In this document: piece by piece, positions 50,770 to 59,597 of the stretch
How the letters are laid out: the number at the start of each line of letters is the position of its first letter
Position numbering within the stretch: the stretch's first letter is position 1
Origin: Streptomyces xanthophaeus
Lineage (GTDB): Bacteria; Actinomycetota; Actinomycetes; Streptomycetales; Streptomycetaceae
Reading direction: 5' to 3'
Length of the DNA: 64,000 bases
NCBI RefSeq assembly: GCF_030440515.1
Contig: NZ_CP076543.1
Coordinates: 7,975,001-8,039,000, forward strand
Made by a program: the position numbers and the translations under genes
Notes under the pieces: model-generated
What the model was told of the DNA's origin: nothing
Database searches by the model: none
Seen by the model: the letters and a program-made list of their open reading frames with translations, nothing else

Positions 50770-51219
50770 TCAGCTGGGGACGCGGATCCCCGGCGGGCAC
50801 GGAACCTCGCACCAGACGCGCTTGCCGTCCACCCCCGGTTCGGAGCCCCAGTCCCGGGCCAGACGTTCCACGATCAGCAGTCCGTGACCGACCGGCCCAC
50901 CCAGGTCGCCCGGCCCCCGCGCCGGCACGCGCACCGGCGGGGCCGGATTGCCGTCCGTGACCTCGATCCGCAGCCGTTCGGCCGAGAAGTCGAGGACGAG
51001 TGCCCGGGGTCCTCCGCCGTGCAGACAGGCGTTGGCCACCACCTCCGACACCAGCAGGAGCACGTCCTCGGCGCTCTCGCGGTCGATCTCTCCCGTCCCG
51101 GGGAGCCAGCGCCAGGCCGTCAGTGCCTGGCGGGCGAAGTCACGGCTGCGCGAGACGACATCGGTGGTTCCGGACAGCATCAGGCTCCAGATCCGGTCGG
51201 ACGGGCCGCGCTGCTCCAT
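50770..51219 (-). CDS. Anti-sigma factor/serine kinase (RsbW-like HATPase), 149 aa
   Basis: A GHKL ATPase domain. The N box is SEVVANACLH (E59, N63), the G1 box VTDGNP (D89) and the G2 loop GPVGHGLLIVERL (111-118). RsbW-type kinases bind a SigB-type sigma factor and phosphorylate a STAS partner. It is the last gene of the sigma-STAS-HATPase operon, five bases after the STAS gene. Its natural partners are therefore the proteins at 51225 and 51687. Confidence 0.92.
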   Translation of the reverse strand: MEQRGPSDRIWSLMLSGTTDVVSRSRDFARQALTAWRWLPGTGEIDRESAEDVLLLVSEVVANACLHGGGPRALVLDFSAERLRIEVTDGNPAPPVRVPARGPGDLGGPVGHGLLIVERLARDWGSEPGVDGKRVWCEVPCPPGIRVPS

Positions 51220-51224
51220 GACGC

Positions 51225-51596
51225 TCAGGCTCCTCCGCCGAGTGGCGCCCTCAGGGCTTCCGCCACATCGGAATGGACGGGGAACACACCGTCCGCACCG
51301 GTGATCCGGAACATCCGGGCGACAGGTCCGTGCAGACCGGCCAGTTCAAGGCCGGCTCCCGCCTCCTGTGCCGCCAGGCGCGTGTTCAGCAGCACGTTCA
51401 GCCCGGTGGAATCGCAGAACCCGAGTCCCGCCATGTCGACCAGCAGCCGCCGGCCCGGGGCGAGCGCCTCCTCCAGCGCGTCCCGCAGCGGCTGAGCCGT
51501 GTCGTGGTCCAGTTCCCCCGTCAGCGTGAGGACGACAGCTCCGTCCACGGCCGCCACCGCGACGGTGAAGCGTTCACTCTCCGCTTCCGGCACCAT
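51225..51596 (-). CDS. STAS anti-anti-sigma factor (RsbV-like), 123 aa
   Basis: A single STAS domain: VVLTLTGELDHDTAQPLRDALEEAL, LLVDMAGLGFCDSTGLNVLLNTRL with phosphorylatable S63 in DSTG, and FRITGADGVFPVHSDVAEAL. Unphosphorylated, it would bind the HATPase and release sigma. It sits between the sigma gene and the HATPase gene on one strand. Its ATG/GTG start is 90 bases after the sigma stop. Confidence 0.93.
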   Translation of the reverse strand: MVPEAESERFTVAVAAVDGAVVLTLTGELDHDTAQPLRDALEEALAPGRRLLVDMAGLGFCDSTGLNVLLNTRLAAQEAGAGLELAGLHGPVARMFRITGADGVFPVHSDVAEALRAPLGGGA

Positions 51597-51686
51597 CCGG
51601 CATCACCCTTCCGTCGTGCACTCCTGCACCTGCCCGGGTTCCCGCGCGATATGCCTGTCCGTCCGTCCCGTGCCGAAAGGGGCGCC

Positions 51687-52565
51687 TCATTCCGCCTCGG
51701 CCCGCTGTTCCTCGCCGAGCAGCCCCTCCCGCAGCCGGCCCAGGATGCGGGCCAGCAGCCGGGAGACGTGCATCTGCGACATGCCCAGGCGCTCGCCGAT
51801 CTCGGCCTGGGTCAGCTCCTCGCCGAAACGCAGGGCGAGTATCGTCCGGTCCCGCTCGGGCAGCGCATCCACCAGCGGTTTGAGCGATTCCAGATCCTCG
51901 ACCGTCTCGAAGCGGCTCTCCTCGACGCCGAGGCTCCGGGACGACACGCCGGGGGCCTCGTCGTCCTCGGCCGCCACGGGGACGTCGAGGGACAGGCTGG
52001 TGAACCCGTTGGCCGCGAGCCGGCCCTCGCAGACCTCGTCCACGGTGATGTCCAGCCGCTCGGCGAGCTCCTGCGCACCCGGAGCGTGACCCAGCTCCTG
52101 CTCCAGGGCGTCGTTCGCCTTGGCCAGGTCGATGCGCAACTCCTGCAGCCTGCGCGGTACGCGGACGGCCCAGGTCGTGTCACGGAAGTACCGCTTGATC
52201 TCTCCCACGATGGTGGGCAGCGCGAACGACATGAACTCGAACCCGCGCTCCGGATCGAACCTGTTGATGGCCTTGATCAGGCCGATGGTGCCGACCTGCA
52301 GGACGTCCTCCCACGGCGCGCCGACGTGCCGGACGCGCGTGGCCGCGTACTTGACCATGCTCAGGTTCAGCTCGACCAGGGTGTTGCGCACGTACGAGTA
52401 CTCTGCGGTCCCCTCCTCCAGTTCGTGCAGCCGCCGGAAGAGCGTGACCGACAGGTCGTGGGCGTCAGCGGTGCTCACGGACCGCGGATCGCGGATCTCG
52501 CGAGGGTCCTGCGGAGCGTCCTGCTGCGGCGCGGAGCCGGCCTGGGTACGGAGAGTGGCAGGCAT
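51687..52565 (-). CDS. SigB/SigF-family RNA polymerase sigma factor, 292 aa
   Basis: Region 2 (NLSMVKYAATRVRHVGAPWEDVLQVGTIGLIKAINRFDPERGFEFMSFALPTIVGEIKRYFRDTTWAVRVPRRLQEL), region 3 (LEQELGHAPGAQELAERLDITVDEV) and region 4 (LTQAEIGERLGMSQMHVSRLLARIL) are complete. It is the stress-sigma type (SigB/F/G/I). GAGGAGG precedes ATG 52565. A sigma-B-type promoter lies just upstream, so it probably drives its own operon, with the STAS and HATPase genes giving partner switching. Confidence 0.95.
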   Translation of the reverse strand: MPATLRTQAGSAPQQDAPQDPREIRDPRSVSTADAHDLSVTLFRRLHELEEGTAEYSYVRNTLVELNLSMVKYAATRVRHVGAPWEDVLQVGTIGLIKAINRFDPERGFEFMSFALPTIVGEIKRYFRDTTWAVRVPRRLQELRIDLAKANDALEQELGHAPGAQELAERLDITVDEVCEGRLAANGFTSLSLDVPVAAEDDEAPGVSSRSLGVEESRFETVEDLESLKPLVDALPERDRTILALRFGEELTQAEIGERLGMSQMHVSRLLARILGRLREGLLGEEQRAEAE

Positions 52566-52596
52566 GAAGCCTCCTCGGGAAGTTCCCTCAAGCCCC

Positions 52597-52621
52597 ATAC
52601 CCTCTCCCGGCGGGTTGAAGC
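52597..52621 (-). promoter_or_regulatory. Sigma-B-type promoter GCTT-N15-GGGTAT
   Basis: On the sigma-gene strand GCTT (-35) and GGGTAT (-10) are 15 bp apart, fitting the Streptomyces sigma-B consensus GNNT-N14-16-GGGTA(C/T). It lies 31 bp before the sigma start codon, implying autoregulation. Confidence 0.72.
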
Positions 52622-52642
52622 TGTGCACGCCGTGGCCGGGCG

Positions 52643-53161
52643 TCACTCTTCGTGAGTGTGCGGGCGGTGCAGGGCGCGATACCGGTCGAAGGCCTCGCGG
52701 GCGTCCGGTATGAACGCGGAGCGGTGGACGAGCTCTTCGAGCTCGGGCTCGGTCAGCCAGTCGAACCAGGCGACTTCCCCGGGGTCGGGCCGGACCGGTG
52801 CGGTGACCACGGCTTCGTGCAGGCCCAGCCAGTAGGGGCTGATCGCTCCGTCGCACAGGAACTTGAGCACGAAGCGGGGAACGGCCCGGACCCCGAGCTC
52901 CTCCGCCAGTTCCCTGGCCGCTGCCTCCTCGTACGACTCGCCGACGCCGACGGCGCCACCGAGCATCCAGGTGAACTGCCCCGGGAAGCGGGACGCGTCC
53001 TCCGGGCGGCGGTGCACGAGGATCCGGCCGTCGCCGTCGCGGCACGCGATCGTGGCGACGCGGTGCGGCCAGCGCTCGCGTATCGCCTCCGCACGGTCCA
53101 CGACCGCCACGACGCGGTCCTGCTCATCGACCCGTTCGACCGGTTCGCCCATGGGACGCAT
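52643..53161 (-). CDS. Nudix hydrolase, 172 aa
   Basis: The Nudix box GGAVGVGESYEEAAARELAEELGV is intact (G-x5-E-x7-REUxEExGU). Upstream, ATIACRDGDGRILVHRRPEDASRFPG is like IPP isomerase/YfcD-type Nudix proteins. Substrates in the family are nucleoside diphosphates linked to another group. The start is ATG 53161 or 53152; neither has a strong ribosome site. It lies between the sigma operon and the copper operon and is separated from the latter by a hairpin. Confidence 0.9.
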   Translation of the reverse strand: MRPMGEPVERVDEQDRVVAVVDRAEAIRERWPHRVATIACRDGDGRILVHRRPEDASRFPGQFTWMLGGAVGVGESYEEAAARELAEELGVRAVPRFVLKFLCDGAISPYWLGLHEAVVTAPVRPDPGEVAWFDWLTEPELEELVHRSAFIPDAREAFDRYRALHRPHTHEE

Positions 53162-53223
53162 GATCGCAGGGGCCTCGCCCTCCCTCGGGTACGGGTGTCC
53201 GCCCGGCCCCGGGAACGGGCCGC

Positions 53224-53251
53224 GGCCCGGCAGCCCGTCAGCTGCCGGGCC
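53224..53251. terminator. Hairpin at the end of the copper operon
   Basis: GGCCCGGCAGC and GCTGCCGGGCC pair perfectly around CCGTCA, which includes the stop codon of the PCuAC-like gene. Confidence 0.55.
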
Positions 53252-53768
53252 GGACCACCACCGCCACCACCTCGACCGGCGCGCTGTAACGGAAGTGGAG
53301 GACGAACGGGACCATGTCGCCCGCCTGCCAGCGGACCGGCTTCGTCCGGGTCGTGACGCTCAGGCCGGACGGGGACATGGCGACGGTGTCACCCGCGGCC
53401 ACCCTCACCGGACCCACCGGCCGTAACAGGTCCGCTCCGAGCCCGGAGTTCTCCCGCCGGCTGAGCAGCGTCTCCTCGACGCCGGGTGACGTCACCTCGG
53501 TCAACTGGTCGTCCGCGCCACCGATGTTGGTGATGTCGAAGAAGGCGGCCGTGTCCCGGCTGCTGCCCTGGGGCAGGAGGACACGGCCGTTCCCGGCGGC
53601 GATCTGCGGCGGGCTGCCCGCGGCGCCGGACGAGGCCCAGGCCGTCAGGCCGGCCAGCGCGAGCGCGCAGGCGGCCACCGGGGCGACGGCGGCGCGCAGC
53701 CCCTCGTGCACGCTCCGACCGGTCGGGAGTGCGCCGCCGGGGGGCTGCTCCGAAGGTGAACGCGTCAT
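53238..53768 (-). CDS. PCuAC-like periplasmic copper chaperone, ligands degenerate, 176 aa
   Basis: One N-terminal membrane helix (VAACALALAGLTAWASS), then an extracellular beta-sandwich with AAFFDITNIGGADDQLTEVTSPGVEETLL, GADLLRPVGPVRVAAGDTVAMSPSGLSV and WQAGDMVPFVLHFRYSAPVEVVAVV, following the PCu(A)C fold. The usual His/Met copper ligands (HxM in the second half, HEM and MxM in the first) are missing, so copper binding is doubtful. Its ATG overlaps the ATPase stop (ATGA). It may now act as a partner protein of the ATPase rather than a copper carrier. Confidence 0.78.
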   Translation of the reverse strand: MTRSPSEQPPGGALPTGRSVHEGLRAAVAPVAACALALAGLTAWASSGAAGSPPQIAAGNGRVLLPQGSSRDTAAFFDITNIGGADDQLTEVTSPGVEETLLSRRENSGLGADLLRPVGPVRVAAGDTVAMSPSGLSVTTRTKPVRWQAGDMVPFVLHFRYSAPVEVVAVVVRPGS

Positions 53769-56065
53769 CGCCCCGTACCCTTCGTCCGGCTGCCCGTACC
53801 CGCCCGGCGTGCCTGCGGTGCCGGCTGCCAGGTACGCAACCGGAGACTGTTGGCCACCACCATCAGGGAACTCACCGACATCGCGGCCGCCGCGACCATC
53901 GGGTTGAGCAACCCCACCGCGGCGAGCGGCACGGTGACGACGTTGTAGCCGAAGGCCCAGACGAGGTTGGCCCGGATCGTCCCGAGGGTCCGCCTCGCCA
54001 GCTCGACGGCGTCGGCGACCGACTCGATGTCCCCGCGCACCAGCGTGACATCGGCCGCGCCGATGGCCACGTCCGTTCCGCTCCCCATGGCGATGCCGAG
54101 GTCGGCCCCGGCCAGTGCGCCGGCGTCGTTCACCCCGTCGCCGATCACCGCGACCCGTCGCCCCTGGCCGCGTAACTCCCGTACGAGCCGCGCCTTGTCC
54201 TCGGGCGAGCAGTGCGCGTGCACGTCCCCGGACCCGATCCCGAGCGCGGCGGCGACCCGGGTCGCGGTGGCCTCGCGGTCGCCGGTGGCCAGCACCGGCT
54301 CCACCCCCAGGCGCCGCAGCCGGTCGACGGCCCGGTAGCTGCCGGGGCGCAGCGCGTCCCCGAGTGCGATCAGGGCCTGGTCGGCGCCGTCCACCCGGAC
54401 CAGGACCGGCGTGTGCGCGGCCGCCTCGGCCTCGGCCAGGGCCCTGTCCAGCGACGGATGCAGGTCCGCACCGGCGGCGCAGACCTCCACGCGGTGCCCT
54501 TCCACCACCCCGGTCACACCGATGCCCGCGGTCGCCCGGAATCCGGTCACCTCGGCCGGCGGCCTGCGGTGCGGGTCCTGCCGGGCGTACGCGACCACGG
54601 CGCGGCCGAGCGGGTGCTCGGAACCCTGTTCCACCGCGGCGGCCAGCCACAGGGCCCGCTCCGCGCCCATCCCGTCGGGCACGGCCGTCACACGCGTGAC
54701 GGTCATCCGGCCGGTCGTCAGCGTGCCGGTCTTGTCCAGGACCACGGTGTCGACGTGCCGCAGGGTCTCCAGCGCCCGCGGGCCGCTGACCAGCAGACCC
54801 AGCTGCGCGCCCCGGCCCGTCGCCGCCAGCAGGGCGGTGGGGGTCGCCAGCCCCAGGGCGCAGGGACAGGCCACGACCAGGACGGCCACACAGGCGGTGA
54901 CGGCTGCCTGCGGATCGGCCCCGGCACCGAGCCAGAAGCCGAGAACGGTGACGGCCAGGGCCAGCACGACCGGGACGAAGACGCCCGCCACCGTGTCGGC
55001 GAGGCGCTGGGCCCGGGCCTTTCCGGACTGCGCCTCGGTGACCATGCGCGTGATCCGGGCGAGTTGGGTGTCCGCGCCGACCGCGGTGGCCCGGACGACC
55101 AGCAGACCGCCCGCGTTGACCGCACCGCCCACCACCGCCTGGCCGGGTCCCACCTCGACGGGCTCGCTCTCGCCCGTGACCAGGGAGAGGTCGACGGCCG
55201 AACCGCCGGAGGCCACCACCCCGTCCGTGGCGACCCGCTCGCCCGGCCGGACGACGAACTCCTGCCCCACCCGCAACTGCCCGATCGGGACGAGCCGTTC
55301 GCCGCCGTCCTCCCGTACCGTCACGTCCTTGGCGGCCAGACCGGCGAGCGAGCGCAGTGCCTCACCCGTGCCGCGGCGGGCCCGGGATTCGAGGAAACGC
55401 CCGGTCAGCACGAACAGCGGGACCCCGACCGCGGCCTCCAGGTAGATGTGGGCCACCTCGCCGCCCGCCGAGGGGAGCAGACTGAACGGCATCCGCATTC
55501 CGGGATCGCCCGCCCCGCCGAGGAACAGCGCGTACGCCGACCAGGAGAAGGAAGCGACCACGCCGAGCGACACCAGGGTGTCCATCGTCGCCGCCGCGTG
55601 CCGCAGCCCCCGTAACGCCCGGAGGTGGAACGGCAGCGAACCCCAGACGGCGACCGGCGCGGCGAGCACGAAGCACAGCCACTGCCAGTTGCGGAACTGC
55701 AGGGCGGGCGCCATCGACAGTGCCAGGACCGGAACGGACAGCAGGGCGGTGATCAGCAGCCGCCGCACCTCCTCCCGGCCCGGGGCACCCCCGGCCCCCG
55801 TCGGCTGCGTCCGGTCCGACGTGGGCGCGGGAGGTGCCGGCACCTCGGCGCTGTAGCCCGCCCGCTCGACCGCCGAGACGAGGTCCTCCGTCGTCACGTG
55901 CGACGGGTGCATCACCCGGGCCCGCCCGGTGGCGAGGTTGACCGTGGCGCGTACGCCCTCGATCCTGGCCAGCCGCTTCTCGACACGGTTCACGCAGGCC
56001 GCGCAGGTCATCCCCCCGACGACCAGATCGGTGGTGGCCACCACCTCGGTCCGCCCGGCCGTCAC
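53765..56065 (-). CDS. copA: Copper-type P1B ATPase (CopA-like), 766 aa
   Basis: One N-terminal HMA domain with GMTCAAC (C21, C24), then transmembrane helices, actuator TGES (298-301), the CPC ion-binding motif (400-402), DKTGT (phosphorylated D444), SEHPLG, and GDGVNDAGAL. The last helices have YNVV and MSVSSLMVVANSLRL, the Asn-Tyr and Met-Ser-Ser pattern of copper(I) ATPases. It exports Cu(I) from the cytosol. The GTG start overlaps the stop of the preceding membrane protein (GTGA). Second gene of a three-gene operon. Confidence 0.93.
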   Translation of the reverse strand: MTAGRTEVVATTDLVVGGMTCAACVNRVEKRLARIEGVRATVNLATGRARVMHPSHVTTEDLVSAVERAGYSAEVPAPPAPTSDRTQPTGAGGAPGREEVRRLLITALLSVPVLALSMAPALQFRNWQWLCFVLAAPVAVWGSLPFHLRALRGLRHAAATMDTLVSLGVVASFSWSAYALFLGGAGDPGMRMPFSLLPSAGGEVAHIYLEAAVGVPLFVLTGRFLESRARRGTGEALRSLAGLAAKDVTVREDGGERLVPIGQLRVGQEFVVRPGERVATDGVVASGGSAVDLSLVTGESEPVEVGPGQAVVGGAVNAGGLLVVRATAVGADTQLARITRMVTEAQSGKARAQRLADTVAGVFVPVVLALAVTVLGFWLGAGADPQAAVTACVAVLVVACPCALGLATPTALLAATGRGAQLGLLVSGPRALETLRHVDTVVLDKTGTLTTGRMTVTRVTAVPDGMGAERALWLAAAVEQGSEHPLGRAVVAYARQDPHRRPPAEVTGFRATAGIGVTGVVEGHRVEVCAAGADLHPSLDRALAEAEAAAHTPVLVRVDGADQALIALGDALRPGSYRAVDRLRRLGVEPVLATGDREATATRVAAALGIGSGDVHAHCSPEDKARLVRELRGQGRRVAVIGDGVNDAGALAGADLGIAMGSGTDVAIGAADVTLVRGDIESVADAVELARRTLGTIRANLVWAFGYNVVTVPLAAVGLLNPMVAAAAMSVSSLMVVANSLRLRTWQPAPQARRAGTGSRTKGTGR

Positions 56066-56304
56066 CGCGTGCCGCCCGTACCGCCGCTGTGCCCGTGCGT
56101 CCGTCCCAGCTCCCCTACGAACGCCGGGCTGTCGACCTGGGTGGACCGCATACCGGGGGCCACCGGGCCTGCGCCCGCCCCCACCGCGTACGCCGCGCCG
56201 AACATCATGATGAGGAGCGCTATGAAGCCGGCGAGAGCGGGCGGCGGCGCCCACCGCTTCAGCGCGGTGATCGCCAGGGTCGGGTACTCAAGCCGGTCCG
56301 TCAT
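56062..56304 (-). CDS. Small single-helix membrane protein of the copper operon, 80 aa
   Basis: A cytoplasmic start (MTDRLEYPTLAITALKRWAPPP), one helix (ALAGFIALLIMMFGAAYAVGAGAG) and an extracellular tail ending in HGHSGGTGGTR, with His that may bind metal. GGAG lies five bases before ATG 56304. Its stop overlaps the ATPase start. It heads the operon and may hand copper over or stabilise the ATPase (inference). Confidence 0.72.
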   Translation of the reverse strand: MTDRLEYPTLAITALKRWAPPPALAGFIALLIMMFGAAYAVGAGAGPVAPGMRSTQVDSPAFVGELGRTHGHSGGTGGTR

Positions 56305-56583
56305 CGCCACTCCGGATACTTGTACTCGGTTCCAGACGGACGAAGTGCCGGTCAGCCCTGCCGGAGCCGGGACGGCACTTCCTCCGGCGAGGTAGTCGCA
56401 GAGAAGCGCGAGGAAGTTCCCGCGAGTTTTCTTTTCCTCACGCCCGCCCGCGCGGGGTGGCGGGAGCGAGGTCACAGGGGCGGACCCTTATGGACCTCTT
56501 GCTCCGTATGTCACTCTGACCGGGCGCATCGGGTCACCCGCCCGCCGCACGCCCCGGCCGACCGACCGACAGGGAAAACGCCC

Positions 56584-57291
56584 ATGTCCTTGCCGTTCCC
56601 GTACCGAGCCGTCCCCGCCGTGCTGGCCGGTGCCGTGACCGCCTTGCTGGCGGCGTGCACCCCCTCGACCGCCGCCGGTGCGGCGGTACCCGCGTCCGTG
56701 CCGGCCGCCACACCCCCGGCGGTGGTCACCGCCGCCGCCGTGCCCGCCCCGGCGCCCGCTCCCGCCCCTGCTTCCGCACCCGTGGAATCCACGCTGTCCA
56801 TACCCGCCGCAGGTGTCACCGGGCTGCGCGTGGTTCCGTACGAGGGCACCACCGACGACGTACCGGGAACCCGTATCCAGGACCTCGGCGTGGCGGCCAG
56901 CCCCTACGGGCAGCGGGGCGGGGTCGGGCCGGGCCAGGTGGGCAACTTCCTGGTCACCGCGCACCGCATGTCGGCCGGCGGCCCGCTGGGGGACCTGCCC
57001 ACCGTCGGGCAGGGCGACACGGTCCTCGTGACCGTGGGCGAGGTGGTGTACACCTACGAGATCACCGCGACCCGCAAGACGTCCTTCCGGTCGGAGCGCT
57101 CGCTGAGCGAACAGCGCGCCGCCGTGCCCGGATCACCCGGGGCGGCCCCCACCCAGGCCATGATCACGATCTCGACCTGCGCCACACCGGAGGACCACGC
57201 CGAGGGCAACTTCTGGAGCGATGCCCAGGGCAATCCGGAGCACCGCATCGACAAGATAGGCGTGCTGCGCAAGACCTCGCCTAAGGCCTGA
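56584..57291 (+). CDS. Class E/F-type sortase with lipoprotein signal, 235 aa
   Basis: A sortase with catalytic H127 (FLVTAHRM), C199 (ISTCATP) and R221 (PEHRIDKI). The preceding GGVGPGQVGNF and VGEVVYTYEI strands match actinobacterial class E/F enzymes. The signal ends in LLAAC (C25), a good lipobox, which is unusual because sortases are normally held by a transmembrane helix. A Pro/Ala-rich linker (30-68) would project the domain outward. It diverges from the copper operon; no LAXTG-type substrate gene is adjacent. Confidence 0.85.
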   Translation: MSLPFPYRAVPAVLAGAVTALLAACTPSTAAGAAVPASVPAATPPAVVTAAAVPAPAPAPAPASAPVESTLSIPAAGVTGLRVVPYEGTTDDVPGTRIQDLGVAASPYGQRGGVGPGQVGNFLVTAHRMSAGGPLGDLPTVGQGDTVLVTVGEVVYTYEITATRKTSFRSERSLSEQRAAVPGSPGAAPTQAMITISTCATPEDHAEGNFWSDAQGNPEHRIDKIGVLRKTSPKA

Positions 57292-57676
57292 CCCGCCGGT
57301 GCGCGGCGCGCGCGTGGCCGAGGCGGGCGATGACGGTTCCCGTGCCGGCCGCGGCGAGGAGGCAGGCGAGACGTACCGGGTCGTAGGGGGTCTCCCAGCT
57401 GAGTTCACCCACGGGCGCGGTCGCGAAGACGTTGAGGACGAGCCAGCAGAGCAGGGCGGTCCCCGGGGCGGCGGTGAAACGGGCTCCGGTGCTCACCACG
57501 GCCACGGCGAGGGAGAGCGCCACGAGGTCGACGGTGGGGTCGTCCGGTCCGTCCAGGAGGTTGAGCACGGCGACCAGGGCGACGGCCGCGACGGCCGCCG
57601 CGGCCCAGACCGAGGTGGTCGCGGCAGGACTGGGTACGGGACGAATGCCTGAGCTGATCCGTTTCCACTCGACCAT
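57281..57676 (-). CDS. Small integral membrane protein, 131 aa
   Basis: Four hydrophobic segments (SVWAAAAVAAVALVAVLNLL, VDLVALSLAVAVVSTGARF, GTALLCWLVLNVFATAP and LACLLAAAGTGTVIARLG) predict a four-helix membrane protein like DUF4118-type or sensor-kinase input domains. GGAGGAGG precedes ATG 57676. It overlaps the sortase gene by 11 bases tail to tail. Function unknown. Confidence 0.75.
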   Translation of the reverse strand: MVEWKRISSGIRPVPSPAATTSVWAAAAVAAVALVAVLNLLDGPDDPTVDLVALSLAVAVVSTGARFTAAPGTALLCWLVLNVFATAPVGELSWETPYDPVRLACLLAAAGTGTVIARLGHARAAHRRVRP

Positions 57677-57900
57677 GCGACGCCTCCTCCGCGCGATGCC
57701 CCACCGTCGGGGCTCTCGGAGATGATGCCCCACCGGAGGAGGACGCCCGGAGCCGTGAGCGGGGCCGCGCTGCTGCGTCGTCCGCCCCCGGCCGGCCGCA
57801 AGGTACGTCGCCAAAGCCGCCGCCGGGGTGGGGACTTCGCGGATTCCCCTGCGCCGGGGCGGAGTGGGCGGGTGGCGGGATCACCGGCAGGACGGCTCCG

Positions 57901-58668
57901 TCAGACCTGCTCGGTGGGACGGACGAGGAGTTCGGCGACGGCGACGTGCCGGGGGCGCGTGACGATGTAGCCCACGGCGTCGGCCACGTCATGGCTCTGC
58001 AGCCGTTCGATGTCGCCGAGATGCGCGGCCAGCTGGGCCTGGACGGCCGCCGGGTTGTGGCCGCGCAGTTCGGTGTCGACACTGCCCGGCTCGACCACGG
58101 ACACGCGTACGTGCTGCCGCGCCAGCTCCTGCCGCAGCGCCTCGCTGAACGCGCCGACCCCGAACTTGGCGGCGCAGTACACGGCGGACATACCGAACGC
58201 GCTGCGCCCCGCGACCGAGCCGATGTTGACGATGTCGGCGACGCCCCGAGGATCCTGGGCGGCGGCCTTGACCAGATGCGGAACGGCGGCGTGGGCGCAG
58301 TACATCAGGCCCATCAGATTGACGTCGACCATGCGCCGCCAGTCCTCCGGATCCGCGCCCGGGACCGGACCCAGAAGCATCAGACCGGCGTTGTTCACCA
58401 GGATGTCCAGACGGCCGAGTTCCCCGGCGGTGCGCTCGACCGCCTCCGCTGCGGCCCGGGCGTCGCCGATGTCGGCGGGGACGACGAGGCTCCGTCCGCC
58501 GGAGCCGGAGATCTCCGCGGCCAGGTCCGCGAGCCGGTCCTCGCGCCGGCCGACGAGCGACACGGCCGCGCCGTGGCGGGCGAGTTCCAGCGCGGTGGCC
58601 CGGCCGATGCCACTGGAGGCACCGGTGACGAGGGCGACAGTTCCTTCGAGCCGAGGGGGTGTGGTCAT
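57901..58668 (-). CDS. Short-chain dehydrogenase/reductase, 255 aa
   Basis: A classical SDR: TGASSGIG at residues 15-22, LVNNAGLML, the catalytic Ser in NIGSVAGR, and YCAAK (Tyr/Lys). The end VTRPRHVAVAELLVRPTEQV is of the YdfG-like cytosolic type. It reduces or oxidises a small carbonyl/alcohol with NAD(P)H. It diverges from a TetR regulator that probably controls it. Confidence 0.92.
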   Translation of the reverse strand: MTTPPRLEGTVALVTGASSGIGRATALELARHGAAVSLVGRREDRLADLAAEISGSGGRSLVVPADIGDARAAAEAVERTAGELGRLDILVNNAGLMLLGPVPGADPEDWRRMVDVNLMGLMYCAHAAVPHLVKAAAQDPRGVADIVNIGSVAGRSAFGMSAVYCAAKFGVGAFSEALRQELARQHVRVSVVEPGSVDTELRGHNPAAVQAQLAAHLGDIERLQSHDVADAVGYIVTRPRHVAVAELLVRPTEQV

Positions 58669-58787
58669 GGTCGTGGTCCAGCCTTTCGATGAACGGCCAC
58701 GGGGGAGGGGCGGCCGAGTGGGACGGGATGAGAGGGGAAGGGGAAGCGGGGAACCGGTCGAGGGCCGCCCGAGGGCACAATGGGCGG

Positions 58788-59393
58788 GTGAGCAGCACTG
58801 GGCAGACCACCGACCTGACGAGCCGGGCAACCGCGGGGGACAGCAAACTGCCGCCCCGGGAACGGCTGATCCGCGCCGCGTCGCACCTCTTCTACTACGA
58901 GGGCGTGCGGGCCATCGGAGTGGAGCGGCTGATCGCCGAGGCCGGGGTGACGAAGGCGACCTTCTACCGGCACTTCGCGTCGAAGGACGACCTGGTCCTG
59001 GCCTATCTCCGGACCAAGGAGGCCTACTACCGGGCCGCCGCCGAGCCGCTGGCCGCCGCGCACGCGCCTGCCGAGGCCATCGACCTGATCTTCGAGGCGA
59101 TCTCGGAGCACGCCCAGGAGCGCGGATTCCGCGGCTCGCCGTTCATGAACGCGGCGGCCGAGTACCCGGACGCCACCCACCCGGTGCGCATCCTGGTCGC
59201 CGAACAGAGGGAGTGGGTCCGCGCCCTTCTCAAGGGCCTGCTCACCGACCTCGGGCACGCAGCCCCGGAGTCCGCCGCCGGCGCGCTGCTGATGCTCTAC
59301 GACGGGGCCATGGCCGCGGGCTATCTGGACGACGCCGCGGCCGCGCACGAGACGCTGCTGAGCGCGGTACGGCTGATCCGGTCCAAGGGCTGA
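58788..59393 (+). CDS. TetR-family regulator, 201 aa
   Basis: HTH at residues ~20-67 (PPRERLIRAASHLFYYEGVRAIGVERLIAEAGVTKATFYRHFASKDDLV). The ligand domain has REWVRALLKGLLTDLG and the end ETLLSAVRLIR, as in the AcrR/TetR_C group. The GTG at 58788 is the start that fits the family; the open frame upstream of it is not homologous. It diverges from the SDR gene across 119 bases. Confidence 0.9.
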   Translation: MSSTGQTTDLTSRATAGDSKLPPRERLIRAASHLFYYEGVRAIGVERLIAEAGVTKATFYRHFASKDDLVLAYLRTKEAYYRAAAEPLAAAHAPAEAIDLIFEAISEHAQERGFRGSPFMNAAAEYPDATHPVRILVAEQREWVRALLKGLLTDLGHAAPESAAGALLMLYDGAMAAGYLDDAAAAHETLLSAVRLIRSKG

Positions 59394-59597
59394 CCGCTTT
59401 CCATCGATTTCTCCTTCCGGGCAGAGGGGTGGAGCCGTTCCGGCCTGAGGGGAGAAAGACCGGTCGTTCTACCTACGACCATAGCCGCCCCACGGGCGCC
59501 GCGCCAGCATGCCCGCGTCCGGTCGTCCGGTCGTCCGGGTGCACGCGCCGGGGAGTCCGCCTGCGTCGCTGCCGGGCGCGCGGGGAATACTGGCTGA

